Shown here: positions 16,353 through 22,454 of the stretch, piece by piece
Layout of the letters: every line of letters starts with the position of its first letter
Position numbering within the stretch: position 1 is the first letter of the stretch
Assembly (NCBI GenBank): GCA_964484195.1
Contig: CAZAER010000002.1
Span: forward strand, 1 to 64,000
Reading direction: 5' to 3'
Origin: JALHOP01 sp964484195
GTDB taxonomy: Bacteria > Myxococcota > XYA12-FULL-58-9 > JALHOP01
Length of the DNA stretch: 64,000 nucleotides
The notes under the pieces: model-generated
Seen by the model: the letters and a program-made list of their open reading frames with translations, nothing else
Told to the model about the DNA's origin: nothing
Database searches by the model: none
Made by a program: the position numbers and the translations under genes

Positions 16353-16497
16353 GCCCAATCCAGGACGGCCGCACCGCTCGCGGCGAGGCGCCGCGAGTCG
16401 CCGGCTTCACTCACGCAGTTCTAACCCGTTGCACTCCACCCCGTCATAGCGCACACAATCTGCACCAGGCCGGCGACGGCCATCTTTCACATTCGGC
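16353..16497 (+). repeat. attC-like repeat, complete
   Basis: Left outer box GCCCAAT 16353-16359, inner box AGGACGGCC (variant), perfect 9-bp internal hairpin CTCGCGGCG (16377-16385) with CGCCGCGAG (16389-16397), central tip, right inner box GGCCATCTT and outer box ATTCGGC 16491-16497. The left extension reverse-complements to TTGGGCGAC, matching 9 bases of the preceding copy's right end; its own right end is TTCGGCGC and would mismatch at the third base. Confidence 0.85.
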
Positions 16498-17010
16498 GCT
16501 TCTACGTCGGGTGAGAATCCATTGGCACTTCTCGATATCCTCGTCGAAATCGTTCACTCCGATGTCTTCAAAGTCGCGCTAGGTGCCACACTGGGTGGCC
16601 TGGCAACCCAGCTTCAGGCCCGCGCGCAGCACAAGCGTCAGCTACAATTTCGCCGCCTCGATACCGATGCAACGTCCGCACGAGAACACCGCGCGAAGCT
16701 CAGCGAGGCCTATCGAGAGTGGCTCAATTGCTTTCGTCGCATCGATGACTTGGTGCCAGCCGTCTACACACTGCGACCATTCGTGCAGCCCTTGCTGCCA
16801 GGCGTGACGTCCGTGCCCGTGGAATGGACCAAGGTAAACGACCCGTGCGTCGCGGCGTTCAACGACCTGTTTACTGCAACCTTGATGCTGCACGCGCTCG
16901 AGCCGGATGAAAGACGGCGCAGACTGGTGCACCGTGCCATGACGGAGATTCATCCTATCGACCGCGACCGAGATTTCGAGGTGGAGTTGCCCCCGCCAAA
17001 TCGGACAGGT

Positions 17011-17817
17011 CTAGGCGGTTAGTTTCTCGCGTCTGTACTCTCTCGGGGACTTCATCTTCAAGCCACTGTGTGGATGCACTTCGTTGTAGTGCTCGAACCA
17101 GCTCTTGAGCTGATCGATCACGTCGGCCGCTGTGCGTAGCTCGTTGAGGTACACGTAGTCGCGCTTGAACGTCTTCACGAAGGCTTCGGCGATGCCGTTG
17201 CTCTCGGGCGAGTACGCTGGCGTCGTGCAAACAATGAGACCTAGGTCGGTCCCAAAGCGTCGGGTTTCCTCTGCGGTGTAGGGCGGTCCGTTATCGCTGA
17301 GCCATTGAATGGGGCTCGGTACGCGCTGCGCGGCAGCGCCGAACCGCGCCTCGACGGAGCTCGCCATGAGGTCGCGCACCATCTCGCCGTTGATGGCTGC
17401 GGGCGTGGCGACGTAGCTCATGACCTCGCGGTCGCAGCAATCCATCGCGAACGCGACCTGCACGCGCTCGCCGCTCCAGCATCGGATCTCGAAGCTGTCC
17501 GAGCACCAACGCACGTCGCTCTTGAGCGTGATCACCGTGCCCGCGTGCGTGCGCGTCGACTTGCCGGTGTGCCGCTCGAGCAGCAGCTTCGCCGCACGCA
17601 TCACCCGGTAGACGCGCTTGTGATTCACTGCGGGCAAGCCCTGCTTGTTGAGCAGCGCGGTCACTCGGCGGTAGCCGTAGCTCGCGAGCGCGTCGGTGAG
17701 CGCTCGGATGCGAGCAAGCAGCTCCGCATCGTCTTCGCGAGCGGTGCGCTCGCGTCGGTGCGGTTCCCGGTTGAGGTTCGAGCGGGCAACACCAAGTGCC
17801 TCGGCAACGCGCTTCAC
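17011..17817 (-). CDS. IS3-family transposase OrfB (DDE integrase)
   Basis: At least 268 residues in the OrfB frame; in the natural product this frame is probably reached by frameshifting from OrfA. The rve-type integrase core has the DDE residues in SDVRWCSD, WLSDNGPPY and SPESNGIAEAFVKTFKRDY, with the final helix containing the Glu and the conserved K/R. An HTH_21-like segment (ALTDALASYGYRRVTALL) precedes it. The C-terminal HSGLKMKSPREYRRE is typical of IS3 transposases. No disruption is visible, so it may be active. Confidence 0.9.
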   Translation of the reverse strand: MKRVAEALGVARSNLNREPHRRERTAREDDAELLARIRALTDALASYGYRRVTALLNKQGLPAVNHKRVYRVMRAAKLLLERHTGKSTRTHAGTVITLKSDVRWCSDSFEIRCWSGERVQVAFAMDCCDREVMSYVATPAAINGEMVRDLMASSVEARFGAAAQRVPSPIQWLSDNGPPYTAEETRRFGTDLGLIVCTTPAYSPESNGIAEAFVKTFKRDYVYLNELRTAADVIDQLKSWFEHYNEVHPHSGLKMKSPREYRREKLTA

Positions 17818-18224
17818 CGGGAACCGCCTTTGGGAAACGATGGTCCGGGCGACAGCAGTTTTTTTTCGCGCGCTATCTCGATCGCCTCTTTGAGGATCTC
17901 GGCTTCCATCGTCTTCTTGCCGAGCAAGCGCTCGAGCTCGCGAATGCGGCCCTTGAGCTGCTTCACCTCGGAAGCGGGAACGACTTGATCGTCGGCGCCA
18001 AGGCTTTCGAGCGAGCCGTGGTCTTGCAGCTGCCGCCAGCGAAACAGAAGGCTCGGGCTTACGCCGTAGCGTCGAGCAACCGAGGAAACAGTTTCTCCCG
18101 GAGCCTCGGCTTCACGCAGAAGCCTCTGCTTCTCTTCGGCGCCGAAGCGACGCTTGCGTCCAGGGCGAGGGGCTTGGACCTGAATGACTTCAGGTTCTTT
18201 GGGGAAGTGCTTTGGGTCCGTCAT
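17814..18224 (-). CDS. IS3-family transposase OrfA
   Basis: A 136-residue protein. Residues ~22-70 form a helix-turn-helix (RRFGAEEKQRLLREA, VSSVARRYGVSPSLLFRWR), and residues ~85-120 a leucine-zipper-like coiled coil (VKQLKGRIRELERLLGKKTM). It recognises the terminal repeats and provides the N-terminal part of the OrfAB transposase. Its 3' end overlaps OrfB by 4 bp, and a run of eight A (minus strand) near its end offers a slippage site. Confidence 0.9.
   Translation of the reverse strand: MTDPKHFPKEPEVIQVQAPRPGRKRRFGAEEKQRLLREAEAPGETVSSVARRYGVSPSLLFRWRQLQDHGSLESLGADDQVVPASEVKQLKGRIRELERLLGKKTMEAEILKEAIEIAREKKLLSPGPSFPKGGSR
17859..17866 (-). other. probable programmed frameshift site in the IS
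   Basis: Eight consecutive A on the minus strand (T8 on the plus strand) in the last part of orfA, about 45 bp before its stop. IS3 elements use A-rich heptamers such as A6G for -1 slippage to make OrfAB, so this run is the likely site. It is inferred from position and sequence only. Confidence 0.6.
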
Positions 18225-18462
18225 AGGCTGGTCCTAGTGCTAAGCCAGCCTGTCCGATTCGTGAAGGGGCTACATCACGAGGCCCGAACTGAGGCAACCA
18301 ACGGAACGGAGGTGGCTTACCAGATGCGGCGCGCGGAGTCGGAACGACTGGTGGAGCTTGGCACCATCAATTCGCACGCAGCGAACGCAACAGTGGTTGA
18401 GCTCATCGAACTGCTGCGACAGGAGCTGTTCGTTCCAATGGTGAATAGCGCTCCGTAAGTGC

Positions 18463-18608
18463 GCCCAATCCAAGATGGCCGCAAAGCTTCGCGTCGATGC
18501 GCCGCGAGGTCGCCGGCAACACTCGCGGAGTTCTAACCCGTTGCGCACCACACCGGCATAGCGCACAAGTCTGCACCAGGCCGGCAACGGCCACCTTCCA
18601 CATTGGGC
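18463..18608 (+). repeat. attC-like repeat, complete
   Basis: Left outer box GCCCAAT 18463-18469, inner box AAGATGGCC, internal hairpin TTCGCGTCGATGCGCCGCGAG, tip TTGCGC/GCGCAC, right arm GCCGGCAAC, GGCCACCTT and outer box ATTGGGC 18602-18608. The left extension reverse-complements to TTGGGCGC; the preceding copy ends TTCGGCGC (one mismatch, but the eighth base agrees), whereas its own right end TTGGGCGA differs at the eighth base. Confidence 0.85.
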
Positions 18609-18612
18609 GATT

Positions 18613-19050
18613 TCACTGTTCCGCCATGCAGTCGTCGATGAGTGGCAGTAGAACAGAGCAGAAGCATGCGCACGAATGTTCTTGGCAAGGATCGATGCCA
18701 ATCAAGACATCGTCGCAGTCGCACCGGACGTCTGCCGCAAGTAAACGCAGGCCCGCTTCCTCTCTCTCCGAACACCGCGCGCATCGCGCCGCATCATCAC
18801 CACACGCCCCGTCAACACCAGCGGTGACATTGTACCAATGTTCACCGTTGTAGCCGTCGTAGCCGCTGAAACTTCTCTGTACACACCCGTAGTCAACTTC
18901 TTCCCTACAAATCTCGCAGCCAGGCTCCGCAGGACTCCTGCATCCGACGAGCGCGTCGTTCGCAATCGAAACGGAAATCGGATTAGGGTCCGCAGCGCAG
19001 GCAGAGGCCAAACAAACAAGCATCCATCGAATCGCGCGCGCAGACCGCAT
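18613..19050 (-). CDS. cysteine-rich lipoprotein
   Basis: A 145-residue protein with a lipoprotein signal (MRSARAIRWMLVCLASACA, Cys at residue 18). The mature part has about seventeen Cys in clusters such as CEICREEVDYGC, CARCSEREE and CDCDDVLIGIDPC, implying many disulphides. The family is not recognised. The stop codon is 4 bp from the attC-like repeat to its left, so the gene runs against the array direction. Upstream it abuts a truncated hydroxylase pseudogene, whose 3' end was probably lost in the same rearrangement. Confidence 0.6.
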   Translation of the reverse strand: MRSARAIRWMLVCLASACAADPNPISVSIANDALVGCRSPAEPGCEICREEVDYGCVQRSFSGYDGYNGEHWYNVTAGVDGACGDDAARCARCSEREEAGLRLLAADVRCDCDDVLIGIDPCQEHSCACFCSVLLPLIDDCMAEQ

Positions 19051-19371
19051 GCCCTACAGACTAGCATGCAGTGCGTCGAACGCGAGTGATGAATGCGGTG
19101 AAACCGCCAGAGGAGCGGGAAGCGGTGCAGGAAGTTGTGGATGCACCATTGCATGAAGTCCATTGCGACGAACGCGATGACTAGCTGCGCGGCCCATGGA
19201 AGGGGAGTGGCGAAGTCCTGTTGCAGGTTGAAGCCGAGTCGTTCGCATGCGCGGTCGAGCGCTTCGGAGGAACTTTTGGCCGCGGTCGCGGGGGTTGAGG
19301 CGCTCCAAGGCAATGAAGGTTGCGGAGATGAGTGCTAGCCAGAACCAGTAGTTGTGGTGGAGATCACTCAT
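19051..19371 (-). pseudogene. truncated, frameshifted fatty-acid hydroxylase / sterol desaturase family gene
   Basis: The ATG at 19371 begins MSDLHHNYWFWLALISATFI (a membrane segment). The continuation is found in another frame: SSEALDRACERLGFN, then VIAFVAMDFMQWCIHNFLHR and PLLWRFHRIHHS. The HNFLH and HRIHH clusters are the first two His boxes of the di-iron fatty-acid hydroxylase superfamily. The remaining His boxes are missing, since the sequence passes into the lipoprotein gene. A frame change near 19270 separates the two parts. It is a non-functional remnant of an integral membrane enzyme. Confidence 0.7.
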
Positions 19372-19519
19372 TGGCGCGATATCTAGCGCGTTCGCGTGTC
19401 GTTCGGCGAGAGGCCGCCCATCGGGGGACCTTGCTCTCCACTCTAAAGCCCGCTATAGCGAACATCAGTTGTGAAGACGCTGCCGGACGACGCTTCCATC
19501 GACTGAAAAGGTCAACGAC

Positions 19520-19966
19520 ATGCCGAAGCTGCGAGTGAAGCTGAAGGCAACGCCCGTCCTCGAGGTCCACCGAGCATCACAAGGCAATCAAAAGCTGGTG
19601 TACGTGCTCCTGGCCAACAAAACGCTCCGCTATGAGCACGGCACGCGTTCGCGAGTTGCCTACATCGGAACGACCAAGAATGGTCTGTCGCGCATAGCAT
19701 CGAGTGCGGCGGTGAAGGCGGAGCAAATCCTCTCGCTCCATGGGGTCCGCACGATTGAGGCTCGCATCGTCATGTGCGCGCCGAGGGCGGGTGTCAAAAC
19801 GTGGGTGAAGCTCGAGCGCGCCCTTTTGTTGCTTTTTCGAGAGCGGCACGGTCGGGTGCCCAAGTTCAACACGCAGGGCAAGAAGCTCAGGTTGCGCGAC
19901 GAGCTCACGTGCTTCAGTCGATCGCGCCTTGCGACGATTCTCGACGCTCTCGAGAAGAGCCGCTGA
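19520..19966 (+). CDS. GIY-YIG-like endonuclease domain protein
   Basis: A 148-residue protein. The GIY-YIG core is suggested by VYVLL at 27-31, AYIGTTKNGLSR at 47-58 (with the catalytic Arg), Glu99 in KLERALLLLF and Asn117 in PKFNTQG. These match the order Y, YIG, R, E, N of this nuclease superfamily. It stands alone without an additional DNA-binding domain. The stop lies 2 bp before an HNH-like gene on the same strand, so the two are probably cotranscribed. A DNA-restriction or mobile-element role is inferred. Confidence 0.6.
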   Translation: MPKLRVKLKATPVLEVHRASQGNQKLVYVLLANKTLRYEHGTRSRVAYIGTTKNGLSRIASSAAVKAEQILSLHGVRTIEARIVMCAPRAGVKTWVKLERALLLLFRERHGRVPKFNTQGKKLRLRDELTCFSRSRLATILDALEKSR

Positions 19967-19968
19967 CG

Positions 19969-20661
19969 ATGCCCAAGCAGTGCTACTTCCAAGGATGCGA
20001 GAAACCGGGAACGACCAAAGAACACACTCCACCGCGCGCGTTTTTTCCAGAGGACAAACGAAACCAGCTTCTGACCGTTCCTGCTTGTGAAGACCATAAC
20101 AACGGCAAGTCGGCCGACGACATCTACGTCCTAGCTCAGATCTGCATGAACGCGTCTCCGGCCAATGAGTCTCGCGATGTCTTCAAGCAGAAGGTCGTGC
20201 CCCAGCTGAGCTTCAACGAAGATGCCCTGAGAAAGACGCTTGCACAGGGTGCCGTTCCGCTTGGCAATGGCGCCGTTGCATACCCGTTCGACGAAGCGCG
20301 CGTGAACCGCTTCTTCGACGCGTTGGCTTTCGGTCTTGTCTACAACGTCGCAAAACGAAGTCTGCCGCCCGAGTACAGCGTCAGCCACGTGTACCACGAC
20401 TTCTTCGAGGCTGACTTTGATCCCCGCGTGAAAGCGTTCCGAGATCAGCTCATCAAATTCTATGGCGAGGACAACAAGGACGCCACGGAGATTCTCAACT
20501 TTGGAAAACTGAGAACGCTCAACACGACCGTCTACAATGCGCGAATCTTCGGCCTTCCCAACTTCTCCACATCGATTACGATCGCTCACACATTCTACGG
20601 AGTATTTAGAGTCACGAGCATGCTGACTCGCAACGTGCGAGTCGTCCGCCCCGACATCTAG
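19969..20661 (+). CDS. HNH-like endonuclease domain protein
   Basis: A 230-residue protein with an N-terminal zinc-type HNH core: C5 and C10, E18-H19 (KEHTPPRAFF), then C40, H43 and N44 (CEDHNNGKS). The rest (50-230) is helical and of unknown family. The start is the ATG 2 bp after the GIY-YIG-like gene's stop; a longer upstream frame overlaps that gene and is rejected. It converges tail to tail, without any gap, with the minus-strand HNH gene. Confidence 0.65.
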   Translation: MPKQCYFQGCEKPGTTKEHTPPRAFFPEDKRNQLLTVPACEDHNNGKSADDIYVLAQICMNASPANESRDVFKQKVVPQLSFNEDALRKTLAQGAVPLGNGAVAYPFDEARVNRFFDALAFGLVYNVAKRSLPPEYSVSHVYHDFFEADFDPRVKAFRDQLIKFYGEDNKDATEILNFGKLRTLNTTVYNARIFGLPNFSTSITIAHTFYGVFRVTSMLTRNVRVVRPDI

Positions 20662-21747
20662 TTACGATTTTGCTCGAATCACGTGCCGCGCGATCTGTAC
20701 CTCGTCCTCGAACGAATGCGTCGACGAGCAGTAGTCGAACACGCCGAGTGTCATCGCGACCGGCATTGAACGCTCCGTGAGTCGCACCGCCGCAGTGAGT
20801 CGCCCATAGAATGCAACGCACGCTACCAATGCGTCGCTGGTCACAGTCAGAAGAATCGAATGCTTGTCGCGACGTTCGGTCGTGAGCGCAAGAATGTCCT
20901 TCTCCTCGGCGTTCCAAACTTCGGACACTGGGGTTTCGTCGAGGTTGCCACGAAGAGCAAAGTGGCGAAGCTCGTCCAGTGCTCCGTCCCGTGCGATATC
21001 GGGACCCGCTACTGCGCACACAAAGTTCAGCGCGATCTTTGCGACTGCGCGATGGACGTCCCCAACGCGGACCTGAATGCTTTTCTCGATGCTGATTTGT
21101 CTCGCATCGTCACGAAGCTCACCGACCTGCTCCCAGGCCGAGAAGAGCTGATCCGACAGAATCCGCGCCATCATTTGCTCTGCGAGCGCAGTGCTCGATG
21201 CTCGCACCAAGTAAGTGTTGGGTGCGCTTCGGATGAGCGCAGTTTGGACCTCTGGGCGGGGATCTGCCGGGCGCTTTACAGCGACCATCGGTTTGATTGA
21301 CAGCGTGCTCGGTGATTTCAGCTCTGCCAGCATTTGCGCTTGAAGAGCCGCGGCCCGATTCGGATCCGTACAGTCCGCGAAAAACTGCACCTGACTGTCC
21401 GTCTTGAAGACGAACTGCGGAACAGCGCGCGGGAAGCCTTTGGAATCGACGCGAACGCTCTGCCAGACCCCACGGACTTCGTCGAAGGTCAGCGAAAGAG
21501 GACCTCCCGTGAGCAGTGCCATCGGGTTCCCGAACGGCTCGCGCCAGAAAACGAACGTTCGCAGGTAGTCGACGAGGTGCTTGTCGATCGGCGAGAAGAC
21601 GTCGGTGTTGCAGTGAGCGCAAACATCGTCCTCGAGAACAAGCCCACCGCCGAGTGATTGTTGAATCACATGCTCCCGCGTTCGCTCGCGCTCGTTGTCT
21701 CCGCAGTAGAGGCACGGGTGGCGATAACGCCCGGTCATTTGAACCAC
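20662..21747 (-). CDS. HNH endonuclease domain protein
   Basis: A 361-residue protein whose N-terminus carries an HNH_5-like zinc core: CLYC at 12-15, REHVIQQSLGG at 24-34 (catalytic His), CAHCN at 43-47. The remainder is of unknown family with a mixed alpha/beta look. It overlaps the 3' end of the NERD-domain gene by 13 bp on the same strand, so the two are likely coupled. HNH proteins of this type occur in restriction, toxin and mobile-element settings. The target is unknown. Confidence 0.7.
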   Translation of the reverse strand: MVQMTGRYRHPCLYCGDNERERTREHVIQQSLGGGLVLEDDVCAHCNTDVFSPIDKHLVDYLRTFVFWREPFGNPMALLTGGPLSLTFDEVRGVWQSVRVDSKGFPRAVPQFVFKTDSQVQFFADCTDPNRAAALQAQMLAELKSPSTLSIKPMVAVKRPADPRPEVQTALIRSAPNTYLVRASSTALAEQMMARILSDQLFSAWEQVGELRDDARQISIEKSIQVRVGDVHRAVAKIALNFVCAVAGPDIARDGALDELRHFALRGNLDETPVSEVWNAEEKDILALTTERRDKHSILLTVTSDALVACVAFYGRLTAAVRLTERSMPVAMTLGVFDYCSSTHSFEDEVQIARHVIRAKS

Positions 21748-22451
21748 TGGCCAGGTTCAATTGCGGGAGCAGCGCCTAGCATCTGGCACAGGCGTTTTTG
21801 CAGCGCGTTGCACTCTGCGAGAGCAAATACAGGCACATCGTAAGGTGATCGTTCAAACGAAAGTCGACGGACAATCTCGACGTCGGCTTGTCGCTCATCT
21901 CCGACAAATCTTGGCATGTAGACGATCGCTCGCATGCGCTGCAGTATTCCTGGCCGCATGCCGGCCGCCTGCAACGTCCTCTTGAGCGCCCTCCGCTGAC
22001 GAACGACTTGGACAGCCGCATCGCGCGTTGAAGCGAAGCTCTCCCCCCAATTCTTCGTATCGATCACCAAAAAGGTATGAGGCCCAACGACAACGTGGTC
22101 GATCTGTTCTGCAAAGGATTCACTCACCGGTACGCGAACATCATTGATCACGACCGTGTCGTCGTCCGCATTGCTTCGGCGGAGCGCGAGCAGCACTTGG
22201 CCGAGTGCCATGAGCTCTCCTTCTGCTCCGCTCAGCAGCGTCTCCTCGGCTGAGTAGTCGAAGCCCTTCACGATTTCTACGAGCTCGCAGAACATGCGCG
22301 GAGTCTCTTCGAAGGCCGCCGACGTGTGTCGCATGATGGCGCGCACTTGTTCGGGTACGCCGACAAAACCCGGGAGATTCCCTCTCATCTCGAGCTCGAG
22401 GGCGTTCTCTATGTCGGTCCAGCTCACATCGTCCTTTATAGCAGAGTCCAC
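21735..22451 (-). CDS. NERD-domain (nuclease-related) protein
   Basis: A 238-residue protein. Residues ~75-135 show the NERD core: Glu79 in GAEGEL, D118 in EQIDHVVVGPHTFLVIDTKN, and D131-x-K133, which together make a PD-(D/E)xK-type site. The remainder is helical with a basic stretch (VRQRRALKRTLQ). It starts with GTG overlapping a GAGG ribosome binding site. It is 3 bp from the end of the large RTX lipoprotein gene upstream on the same strand, and overlaps the HNH gene downstream. A role in DNA processing or restriction is inferred. Confidence 0.7.
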   Translation of the reverse strand: MDSAIKDDVSWTDIENALELEMRGNLPGFVGVPEQVRAIMRHTSAAFEETPRMFCELVEIVKGFDYSAEETLLSGAEGELMALGQVLLALRRSNADDDTVVINDVRVPVSESFAEQIDHVVVGPHTFLVIDTKNWGESFASTRDAAVQVVRQRRALKRTLQAAGMRPGILQRMRAIVYMPRFVGDERQADVEIVRRLSFERSPYDVPVFALAECNALQKRLCQMLGAAPAIEPGQWFK

Positions 22452-22454
22452 ACC

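Larger units (their letters stand above)
17001..18257 (-). mobile_element. IS3-family insertion sequence, 1257 bp
   Basis: The ends are TCGGACAGG (17001-17009) and its inverse CCTGTCCGA (18249-18257), with weaker similarity inward. It encodes a helix-turn-helix OrfA and a DDE transposase OrfB on the minus strand in overlapping frames. The length and gene layout fit the IS3 family. I see no clear target duplication: the flanks are GCCAAA and TTCGTG. The element looks intact and therefore recent, and it interrupts a cassette gene. No second copy is in the window. Confidence 0.85.
16522..18458 (+). pseudogene. cassette gene split by an IS3-family insertion
   Basis: The 5' part (16522 to about 17000) encodes a TTG-started protein MALLDILVEIVHSDVFK with a possible short membrane segment (VALGATLGGLATQ) and a helical, charged body. 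The reading frame stops 13 codons into the inserted element. The 3' part resumes at about 18258 (FVKGLHHEARTEATNG) and ends with VPMVNSAP before a TAA at 18456-18458. Joining them gives roughly 225 residues. I do not recognise the family; the start lies 24 bp after an attC-like repeat and the end 4 bp before the next, so it was an intact single-gene cassette before the insertion. Confidence 0.7.

Noticed and set aside
531..18608. CRISPR array
   Set aside because: The repeats are about 145 bp, imperfect palindromes with 0.7-2 kb of gene-bearing DNA between them, unlike 25-40 bp repeats with short spacers.
11880..18608. Repeats as REP/MITE-type palindromes
   Set aside because: All copies have the same orientation, and left ends pair with the previous copy's right end, which passive palindromes would not show. 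I keep it as the main alternative.
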